A stretch of 19,828 nt of DNA. It comes from Bacteroidales bacterium. Lineage in GTDB: Bacteria; Bacteroidota; Bacteroidia; Bacteroidales; Paludibacteraceae. The notes under the pieces were generated by a model. The model made no database searches, was not told where the DNA came from, and worked only from the letters and a program-made list of their open reading frames with translations. Made by a program: the position numbers and the translations under genes. Each line of letters starts with the position of its first letter. Within the stretch, counting starts at the first letter, position 1. Below are positions 1 through 5,189 of the stretch, piece by piece. The DNA is taken from contig CAAGHA010000018.1 of NCBI GenBank assembly GCA_900769555.1, positions 1 through 19,828 on the forward strand, in the 5' to 3' direction.

Positions 1-1
1 A

Positions 2-79
2 AAGGCTTTTAGAAATCAATTCCGAGGTGTCAGCGACATACCTTTCTTCCTCTTTAGACTAAAAACTATTTTTGCCTAA
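2..79 (+). CDS. C-terminal end of a probable ISL3-type transposase (partial)
   Basis: An open frame enters from the left edge and stops at TAA 77-79, giving 25 residues that include KAFRNQFRGV and FFLFRLKTIFA. From memory of the family, DDE transposases of the ISL3 type commonly end with a [KR]AFR..[FL]RGV...[FL]FRL...[FY]A pattern. This makes the fragment the tail of such a transposase whose body lies outside the window. With so few residues the family call is tentative. No other gene follows before position 443, consistent with the right flank of an insertion sequence. Confidence 0.55.
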   Translation, partial: KAFRNQFRGVSDIPFFLFRLKTIFA

Positions 80-94
80 TTTTTTTTACATCTC

Positions 95-112
95 CACCGA
101 AATTTTACGGTG
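95..112. repeat. Short palindrome downstream of the transposase tail
   Basis: CACCG (95-99) is the reverse complement of CGGTG (108-112), with an 8-base AT loop. It lies 16 bases after the transposase stop codon. It could belong to the right end of the insertion sequence. It has no T-run on the plus strand, so it is not an obvious terminator. The bases from 113 to 180 show nothing else I can support. Confidence 0.3.
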
Positions 113-180
113 ATCCGATATTCTTTTTGCATAAGTCTCTATAGAATTTATGAGAAGCTAAAATTCAATTTAACACAAAA

Positions 181-386
181 TTTAGGGTGTGTTCTATAAA
201 TTCATTTCGTGGAATTTTTGAATTTATTTCGATAAATTGCTGAGCGAAAAAAGGGAGCTGAGCAAGCACTGTGACCAACTGATAAACAGCAAGTTGCCGA
301 AATAAATCAAAAGTACCGAAAAGTTTTCCCCACTTGATTTATACTTTATTAATTTTAAATGGTGAATTTATAGAACTTACCTTAAA
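181..386. mobile_element. MITE-like element, about 206 bp, with terminal inverted repeats
   Basis: The left end 181-204 and the reverse complement of the right end 363-386 match at 21 of 24 positions, including an unbroken 14-mer GTTCTATAAATTCA. A second inverted pair is nested inside: ATTTATTTCG at 222-231 and its exact complement at 298-307. GCTGAGC occurs twice (239-245 and 257-263). No open reading frame of note lies inside. The outermost TTTA/TAAA could be part of the inverted repeat or a TA/TTA target duplication; the sequence does not decide. The same ends flank the element at 13156-13351. It may be a non-autonomous relative of a transposon elsewhere in the genome. Confidence 0.6.
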
Positions 387-388
387 GC

Positions 389-425
389 AAAAAGGTGCAA
401 ACGAAAATCGAATGCACCTTTTTTT
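389..425 (-). terminator. Intrinsic terminator after fba (probably bidirectional)
   Basis: AAAAAGGTGCA (389-399) pairs with TGCACCTTTTT (413-423) around a 13-base loop, an 11-bp stem. On the minus strand it is followed by T-rich sequence, so it closes the aldolase transcript. On the plus strand seven Ts lie at 419-425, so it could also stop transcription from the left. It begins two bases beyond the end of the inverted-repeat element. Confidence 0.85.
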
Positions 426-442
426 ATTTAGGAACTAACTAA

Positions 443-1441
443 TTAGCAAGCCTTACCATCACTACCTAATACGTTAATGATTTTGTGTTTGTAAAGTTTT
501 TCCATGTTCTCACGAGCAGGACCTAAATATTTACGAGGGTCAAACTCAGCTGGTTTTTCAGCAAACACTTGACGAACTGCAGCAGTCATTGCCAAACGGC
601 TATCAGAGTCGATGTTGATTTTGCAAACTGCACTCTTAGCAGCCTCACGCAACCACTCTTCAGGAATACCGATAGCAGCCTTCAATGCACCACCAAATTT
701 ATTGATAGTTTCAACTTCGTCTTGAGGAACCGAAGATGATCCATGAAGAACGATTGGGAAACCAGGAAGTTTCTCTTCAACAGCTTTCAACACATCAAAA
801 GCCAATGGAGGAGGAACCAATTTTCCGTTAGCGTCTTTAGTACATTGCTCTGGAGTAAACTTGTATGCTCCATGAGAAGTACCGATAGAGATTGCCAAGC
901 TATCGCAACCTGTACGAGTAGCAAAATCAATAACCTCTTCAGGATCTGTGTAAGTGTGGTGATCACTAGAAACTTCATCTTCTACACCTGCCAACACTCC
1001 TAACTCACCTTCAACTGTTACATCAAATTGATGAGCATAGTCACAAACTTTTTTAGTTAATGCAACGTTCTCCTCGTAAGGAAGGTGAGAACCATCGATC
1101 ATAACTGAAGAGAAACCACAGTCGATACAATCTTTGCACAATTCAAAGCTATCACCATGATCCAAGTGAAGAACGATTTGTGGATTAGCCCAACCAAGTT
1201 CTTTTGCATACGCTACAGCACCTTGTGCCATGTAACGAAGAAGGGTTGCATTAGCGTATTGACGAGCTCCCTTAGAAACTTGAAGAATAACCGGAGATTT
1301 TGTTTCAGAAGCAGCCTTGATAATTGCTTGAAGTTGCTCCATGTTGTTAAAGTTGAATGCCGGAATAGCATATCCACCTTTGATTGCATTAGCAAACATC
1401 TCTTTTGTGTTTACCAATCCTAATTCTTTGTAATTAACCAT
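443..1441 (-). CDS. fba: Class II fructose-1,6-bisphosphate aldolase
   Basis: This cytoplasmic enzyme cleaves fructose 1,6-bisphosphate to dihydroxyacetone phosphate and glyceraldehyde 3-phosphate in glycolysis, and runs the reverse in gluconeogenesis. The 332-residue product has the zinc-dependent class II pattern: AFNFNN near residue 28, HLDHG at 92-96 with metal-binding histidine, EGELG at 144-148, SIGTSHG at 185-191, LHGSSS at 232-237 with a second metal histidine, and NIDSD at 276-280, part of the substrate phosphate site. Length is normal and the start ATG at 1441 directly precedes the conserved N-terminus. It stands alone: a promoter-like TATATTTG lies upstream, and a strong terminator lies 18 bases after the stop. 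Open frames on both strands inside it are shadows. Confidence 0.97.
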   Translation of the reverse strand: MVNYKELGLVNTKEMFANAIKGGYAIPAFNFNNMEQLQAIIKAASETKSPVILQVSKGARQYANATLLRYMAQGAVAYAKELGWANPQIVLHLDHGDSFELCKDCIDCGFSSVMIDGSHLPYEENVALTKKVCDYAHQFDVTVEGELGVLAGVEDEVSSDHHTYTDPEEVIDFATRTGCDSLAISIGTSHGAYKFTPEQCTKDANGKLVPPPLAFDVLKAVEEKLPGFPIVLHGSSSVPQDEVETINKFGGALKAAIGIPEEWLREAAKSAVCKINIDSDSRLAMTAAVRQVFAEKPAEFDPRKYLGPARENMEKLYKHKIINVLGSDGKAC

Positions 1442-1481
1442 CTGTTATAACTTATTAAAGTTTAAAAATTCTAATTTTCTA

Positions 1482-1489
1482 CAAATATA
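1482..1489 (-). promoter_or_regulatory. Candidate -7 box for fba
   Basis: Read on the minus strand the bases are TATATTTG, an exact match to the Bacteroidota TAnnTTTG box, about 40 bases before the fba start. No TTTG is visible at the expected -33 spacing, so support is moderate. Confidence 0.45.
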
Positions 1490-1531
1490 CAAAATATTTT
1501 ATGATAGAATCAGAACCTATTCAAAAAATAT

Positions 1532-1573
1532 AAAAAAAAGAAAAAAGGTGACCTAATTACTTAAGTCACCTTT
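1532..1573 (-). terminator. Intrinsic terminator after rpsT
   Basis: AAAGGTGAC (1544-1552) pairs perfectly with GTCACCTTT (1565-1573) around a 12-base loop. On the minus strand the stem is followed by a T-rich tail complementary to 1532-1546. It lies about 20 bases after the rpsT stop codon and closes the tRNA-Glu/rpsT unit. Confidence 0.85.
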
Positions 1574-1593
1574 CTTTATTTCTTATCTAAGTA

Positions 1594-1845
1594 TTAAAGC
1601 TTATTAATCATTTTAGCCAACTTAGACTTTAAGTTTGCAGCTTTATTTTTGTGGATAACATTTCTTTTTGCCAACTTATCCAACATTGAAGAAACAATAG
1701 GCAATTGTTTTGCAGCCTCTTCTTTCTCAGTCATAGCACGCAACTTGCGAACAGCATTACGAGCAGTCTTTGCGTAATATCTATTTTGCAATCTTCTCTT
1801 CTCAGTCTGTCTGATTCTCTTGATAGATGATTTGTGATTTGCCAT
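1594..1845 (-). CDS. rpsT: 30S ribosomal protein S20
   Basis: The 83-residue, strongly basic, mostly helical product begins MANHKSSIKRIRQ, a typical S20 opening (ANxKSxxKR). It continues with the expected RN, KT.R..VRK and N.aaR.KS.L segments (here NKAANLKSKLAK at the C-terminus). S20 binds 16S rRNA in the body of the small subunit. The gene sits 25 bases downstream of tRNA-Glu on the same strand, with no promoter between them and a terminator just after, so the two are probably one transcript processed at the tRNA 3' end. Confidence 0.96.
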   Translation of the reverse strand: MANHKSSIKRIRQTEKRRLQNRYYAKTARNAVRKLRAMTEKEEAAKQLPIVSSMLDKLAKRNVIHKNKAANLKSKLAKMINKL

Positions 1846-1870
1846 TTCAATATGTCTTTTTAATTATTAG

Positions 1871-1942
1871 TAGCCTCTAGGGGAATCGAACCCCTCTTTA
1901 AAGAATGAAAATCTTTTGTCCTAACCGATAGACGAAGAGGCC
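1871..1942 (-). tRNA. tRNA-Glu (anticodon UUC)
   Basis: Read on the minus strand it folds as a full cloverleaf. The acceptor stem is GGCCTCT/AGAGGCT with a G-U first pair. The D arm contains ATCGGTTA. The anticodon stem is AAAGA/TCTTT with loop TTTTCAT, giving anticodon TTC. The T stem is AGGGG/CCCCT with loop TTCGATT, and the discriminator base is A at 1871. CCA is not encoded. Total length is 72 bases. It leads directly into rpsT. Confidence 0.95.
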
Positions 1943-1978
1943 AGCCTTGCAGCGATTCTTTCGTTTCGTTTGCGAGTG

Positions 1979-2009
1979 CAAAGGTAATACATTTTTTTTA
2001 TCCTCCAAA
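1979..2009 (-). promoter_or_regulatory. Consensus promoter for tRNA-Glu and rpsT
   Basis: On the minus strand TTTG (2006-2009) is followed by exactly 19 bases and then TACCTTTG (1979-1986). This matches the Bacteroidota primary sigma factor pattern TTTG-N19..21-TAnnTTTG. The tRNA starts 36 bases beyond the -7 box. It is the best promoter in the window. Confidence 0.8.
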
Positions 2010-2026
2010 CTTTTTTGCACTTTTTT

Positions 2027-2635
2027 TTATTTTTTTTTACTCTGCACCCTAGATTTCTCTCCAAGATACCCGCCATGGTGCCTTTTTGCATACTCAGTAT
2101 TGGTGAAATTAATTGCTTTCATTGTTCCTACAACCAATAGATCTCCAATAACCGTCATCACGGTTGTTGAGGTAGTCGGCGTCAATCCTAGCATACAAAC
2201 CTCTTTAGGATTTCCTGTAAACAAAAGGGCATCCGCCTCCTTTGCCAACAGACTTTCATCATTACCGGTTATCACAATTATCTTTATCTCGGGATACAAC
2301 CCTCTTGCCAATCCTATCAACTCTACAATTTCTCTTGTTTTACCAGAATTGGAAATCAATAGTAAAATATCATTCGGCTGGAGCAATCCCAAATCACCAT
2401 GCTGAGCTTCGCTTGGGTGAAGAAAAACAGATGGAGTACCTGTCGAACTAAAGGTGGTTGCAATATTTAATGCAATTTGTCCTGCTTTTCCCATTCCACT
2501 GGTCACCAATTTTCCTTTTTTTATATGAACCTGTTCTATTATCAGTTGAATTGCCTTTTCGTACTGATTACTAATAGGTATATTTTTTATTGCCTCTGAT
2601 TCATATTTTATAATCTCTTTTATCAATTCTTCCAT
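2027..2635 (-). CDS. SIS-domain sugar-phosphate isomerase, KdsD/KpsF-like, without CBS domains
   Basis: The 202-residue product is a single sugar isomerase (SIS) domain. Visible motifs are SGMGKAG at 46-52, TGTPSVFLHPSEAQHGDLG at about 65-83, SNSGKT at 95-100 and PTTSTT near 153-158, followed by a short tail ending in a GGYLG-type segment. These match the arabinose-5-phosphate isomerase family (KdsD/KpsF/GutQ), which converts ribulose 5-phosphate to arabinose 5-phosphate for Kdo of lipopolysaccharide. Family members usually carry two C-terminal CBS domains and are about 320 residues; here the protein stops right after the SIS domain in a QSKKK tail coded by A-runs. It may still be a KdsD-type enzyme, or another phosphosugar isomerase. 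No terminator is visible before the next unit. Confidence 0.85.
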   Translation of the reverse strand: MEELIKEIIKYESEAIKNIPISNQYEKAIQLIIEQVHIKKGKLVTSGMGKAGQIALNIATTFSSTGTPSVFLHPSEAQHGDLGLLQPNDILLLISNSGKTREIVELIGLARGLYPEIKIIVITGNDESLLAKEADALLFTGNPKEVCMLGLTPTTSTTVMTVIGDLLVVGTMKAINFTNTEYAKRHHGGYLGEKSRVQSKKK

Positions 2636-2658
2636 AATATCTTTTTATAGGATCTATA

Positions 2659-2666
2659 CAAACATA
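2659..2666 (-). promoter_or_regulatory. Candidate -7 box for the SIS isomerase gene
   Basis: TATGTTTG on the minus strand matches TAnnTTTG, 23 bases before the ATG. The -33 element is not convincing. The 106-base gap from the upstream methyltransferase gene leaves room for its own promoter. Confidence 0.4.
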
Positions 2667-2741
2667 ATAACAATAGAATATCTGTTTAATCCGAATCTAT
2701 TAATATTAAGTTACTATTTTATATAAATTTTAACGTTGATT

Positions 2742-4214
2742 TTATTTAAATCCTCCACGTCCTTCTCTTTTTCCAAAAGGCTTTTTATCTCGACTCACTG
2801 ATTTTCGTTCATCAAAAGCTCCTCTACCTTTCTTTCGGTCATCGAATCGTCTTTCTTTCACATCTCCTCCTCTACCGGTCTCTCTTGGAGCATTCTTCTT
2901 CGCAAACTCCTCATGTCTACGACGGTGATATTCACTCAATTGGTCATCACCTCCAGCTTCTCGATCCCAGTAATCACGATTTTTTCGAATATAGACGCCA
3001 TCCCATGAGCCACTTTGAGTCTCCTCATCCTTCCGTTTCAAATCTTTTTGTTTATCTGCTCGTTCTTTCAAATACTCATTACGACGCCCTTTAAACATTT
3101 CGTATTTTCTAAACTCACACTCCAAACTACCATTCAGCAACTGATATTTCTCGGATGGACGAAGACCTATTTTATCTGTCGCCTCATTAGAAACCGTTAT
3201 CATCCATATAGACATATCCGTAAAGTCTCTCTTCAATTTTGTTCCAATCTCTTCATACAAGGTCGCCAAACTATTCATCTTCAACCTTTCTCCATAGGGT
3301 GGATTAAATAAAACAAAGGTATCATTTTGAGGTCTCTCAACAGATTGAAATGGTTTATGTTGAATGGTTATGTATTTAGACAATCCTGCACTTTTAATAT
3401 TTTTCTCGGCAATTCTCAGTGCTTGCGAAGAGATGTCAGAGGCGTATGCTTTAAAATTAAACTCTTTTTCATTAGAATCGTCGTTATACAAATTTTGCAA
3501 TAACTCCTCATCAAAATCTGCCCATTTCTCAAAAGCATACCCTTTTCTATAAACCCCGGGCGCAATATTTAATGCCATCAACACCGCTTCAATAGCAATT
3601 GTTCCCGAGCCGCACATCGGATCCATAAAGTCGGATTGTCCACTCCACCCGGAAAGCTTCAACAACCCTGCAGCCATTACCTCATTTAGCGGAGCCTCGG
3701 TTTGCTCCTCCTTATAGCCTCTCAAGTGAAGTGATTCACCAGAACTATCCAAAGACAATGTACAATGCTCTTGAGATACATGGATATTTAATTGCAAATC
3801 GGGATTAGTCATACGGACAGAGGGTCTCTCTCCCTCTTTTTCCATAAAGTAATCAACAATTGCATCCTTAATTTTATAGGTCAAAAATTTTGAATGTTTG
3901 AATGTATCTGAATAAACCACCGCATCAATAGCAAAAGTTTTTTTCGTTGTCAAATAATCCGACCAATTGAAAGACTTGATTTTATCATACACCTCATCAG
4001 TATCTGATGCGTCAAATTGGTAAATAGGCTTCAATATCCTCAACGCAGTACGACAACAAAAATTTGCCTTATACAACATTTCTTTATCACCATAAAAACG
4101 AACTCCTCTTCGGATTATTTCCACCTGATCTGCCCCTAACTCTTCCAATTCTTTCGCTAAAACCTCTTCCAATCCTTGAAATGTCTTAGCAATCATTTCA
4201 AAACTATTTGCCAT
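2742..4214 (-). CDS. THUMP-domain RNA methyltransferase, RlmL-like (23S rRNA m2G)
   Basis: The 490-residue product has an N-terminal ferredoxin-like/THUMP region (about residues 1-155) that binds RNA. A Rossmann-fold SAM-dependent methyltransferase follows: DPMCGSGT at 198-205 is the SAM-binding motif I, and NPPYGER at 304-310 is the catalytic motif IV of N2-guanine methyltransferases. This is the RlmL/YpsC arrangement; in E. coli RlmL methylates G2445 of 23S rRNA. The RlmK half of the E. coli fusion is absent. From about residue 385 the protein becomes a low-complexity tail rich in Arg, Lys, Asp and Gly (for example GRGGDVKERR and KREGRGGFK at the end), probably disordered and RNA-binding. 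The start ATG at 4214 opens the conserved MANSFEMIAKTFQGLE. Confidence 0.92.
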   Translation of the reverse strand: MANSFEMIAKTFQGLEEVLAKELEELGADQVEIIRRGVRFYGDKEMLYKANFCCRTALRILKPIYQFDASDTDEVYDKIKSFNWSDYLTTKKTFAIDAVVYSDTFKHSKFLTYKIKDAIVDYFMEKEGERPSVRMTNPDLQLNIHVSQEHCTLSLDSSGESLHLRGYKEEQTEAPLNEVMAAGLLKLSGWSGQSDFMDPMCGSGTIAIEAVLMALNIAPGVYRKGYAFEKWADFDEELLQNLYNDDSNEKEFNFKAYASDISSQALRIAEKNIKSAGLSKYITIQHKPFQSVERPQNDTFVLFNPPYGERLKMNSLATLYEEIGTKLKRDFTDMSIWMITVSNEATDKIGLRPSEKYQLLNGSLECEFRKYEMFKGRRNEYLKERADKQKDLKRKDEETQSGSWDGVYIRKNRDYWDREAGGDDQLSEYHRRRHEEFAKKNAPRETGRGGDVKERRFDDRKKGRGAFDERKSVSRDKKPFGKREGRGGFK

Positions 4215-4243
4215 TTCAATATTTAATGTATATTTGTACGTTG

Positions 4244-4251
4244 CAAAGATA
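4244..4251 (-). promoter_or_regulatory. Candidate -7 box for the RlmL-like gene
   Basis: TATCTTTG followed by CA on the minus strand, 29 bases before the ATG, matches TAnnTTTG. No clear -33 TTTG is present at the usual spacing. Confidence 0.5.
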
Positions 4252-4338
4252 ATAAAAGTTGTTAATATATTTCTAACGGAATAAATTAGCGTTTAAATTT
4301 TTGTCTAATGTTTTCAAGTGAAGGTAACCTTATAGTAA

Positions 4339-4379
4339 AAAAGAAAAACCACAACTGGCTCTTCACAGAGTGGTTGTGG
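4339..4379 (-). terminator. Terminator hairpin of an orphan minus-strand transcript
   Basis: CCACAAC (4349-4355) pairs with GTTGTGG (4373-4379), and an inner CTCT/AGAG stem closes on the loop TCAC. On the minus strand the hairpin is followed at once by TTTTTCTTTTTT (complement of 4337-4348). On the plus strand there is no T-run. No annotated minus-strand gene ends here, only the 14-codon ORF at 4384-4428. Confidence 0.75.
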
Positions 4380-4383
4380 CAAA

Positions 4384-4428
4384 CTAATATAAAGTATAAA
4401 TGTTTCCTGAGAACGAAATTAAAATCAT
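4384..4428 (-). CDS. 14-codon small ORF in a self-contained unit (leader peptide or sRNA)
   Basis: On the minus strand ATG at 4428 opens 14 codons, MILISFSGNIYTLY, ending in TAG at 4384-4386. GGAG stands six bases before the ATG, a clear Shine-Dalgarno in a window where such sites are rare. A TACTTTTGCA promoter-like box lies about 20 bases upstream, and the terminator hairpin starts five bases after the stop. The predicted transcript is about 100 nucleotides. It could be a small RNA whose ORF is incidental, or a leader for the RlmL-like gene 170 bases downstream. The peptide resembles nothing I recognise. Confidence 0.4.
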   Translation of the reverse strand: MILISFSGNIYTLY

Positions 4429-4448
4429 TTTTTACTCCGTTGTTGATG

Positions 4449-4456
4449 CAAAAGTA
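4449..4456 (-). promoter_or_regulatory. Candidate -7 box of the orphan small transcript
   Basis: TACTTTTG followed by CA on the minus strand fits TAnnTTTG. The -33 position holds CTTC rather than TTTG. It stands directly upstream of the 14-codon ORF and its terminator. Confidence 0.45.
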
Positions 4457-4564
4457 TAGTAAATGATTAAATGAGAAGTTTAATTATGTTTCAAAAAATG
4501 GTAAATAATGTTACATTAGTGAAATCTTTCGATAAAATCGCACTTTTTTGCATCAAAATATGAT

Positions 4565-4572
4565 TAAATTTG
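4565..4572 (+). promoter_or_regulatory. Candidate -7 box for the rdgB operon
   Basis: TAAATTTG lies 25 bases before the rdgB ATG and matches TAnnTTTG. The nearest TTTG upstream (4547-4550) is only 14 bases away, shorter than the usual 19-21, so the -33 element is weak. It would drive the long plus-strand run to 11197. Confidence 0.4.
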
Positions 4573-4597
4573 TATCGAAATAATAAAAAAACAAGAT

Positions 4598-5185
4598 ATG
4601 AAAAAGTTAGTTTTTGCCACCAATAATGAACATAAGGTGGATGAAATTAAAAATAAATTAGGTGGTCTTTTTGAAATTTCCACATTAAAAGAGATTGGAT
4701 GTACAGAAGAGATTCCTGAAGATTCTGATACATTAGAAGGGAATGCTCATCAAAAAGCACACTATTTGTATAGTCGATATGGTTGCAATTGTTTTGCGGA
4801 TGACACCGGATTAGAAGTTGAAAGTTTAAATAATGAACCGGGGGTGTATTCTGCTCGATATGCCGGCGAAGCTAAAGACCCCGAAGCAAATATGGATAAA
4901 TTGCTTAAAAATTTAGAGGGATTATCAAATCGTAATGCTCGCTTTCGGACTGTCATCTCTTTGATTATTGATGGGAAAGAACATCAGTTTGAAGGGATTG
5001 TGGAAGGGGAAATATTAACACAACGTCAGGGAGAAAAGGGATTTGGTTACGATCCCATCTTTAAACCCAGTGGATACAACAAATCTTTTGCAGAACTCTC
5101 TATGGACGAAAAGAACTCCATCAGCCACAGAGGAAAAGCGGTTGAAAAATTGATACAATACTTGTCTAATCTTGATAATCAATAA
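4598..5185 (+). CDS. rdgB: Non-canonical purine NTP pyrophosphatase (ITPase, RdgB/HAM1)
   Basis: The 195-residue product hydrolyses dITP, ITP and XTP to monophosphates and pyrophosphate, keeping deaminated purines out of DNA and RNA. The family signature is complete: FATNNEHKVDEI near the N-terminus, ADDTGLEVESL with the metal-binding acidic residues, PGVYSARYAG, GFGYDPIF, and SHRGKAVEKL at the C-terminus for base recognition. Length and start are as expected. It is the first gene of a plus-strand run. The next gene begins inside or four bases after its end, so the two are co-transcribed. Confidence 0.96.
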   Translation: MKKLVFATNNEHKVDEIKNKLGGLFEISTLKEIGCTEEIPEDSDTLEGNAHQKAHYLYSRYGCNCFADDTGLEVESLNNEPGVYSARYAGEAKDPEANMDKLLKNLEGLSNRNARFRTVISLIIDGKEHQFEGIVEGEILTQRQGEKGFGYDPIFKPSGYNKSFAELSMDEKNSISHRGKAVEKLIQYLSNLDNQ

Positions 5186-5189
5186 GAAT

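Noticed and set aside
743..1423. Several open frames of 60-88 codons on both strands inside the aldolase gene
   Set aside because: They overlap a clear, full-length fba gene, have no family motifs and no plausible start signals.
2027..2040. Possible frameshift in the A-run at the end of the SIS gene
   Set aside because: No CBS-like sequence is visible in the short space before the tRNA promoter in any frame, so a frameshift would restore nothing.
5172..5189. Upstream porZ start overlapping rdgB
   Set aside because: The ATG at 5190 gives a compact signal peptide; the extra six residues are not needed. It cannot be fully excluded.
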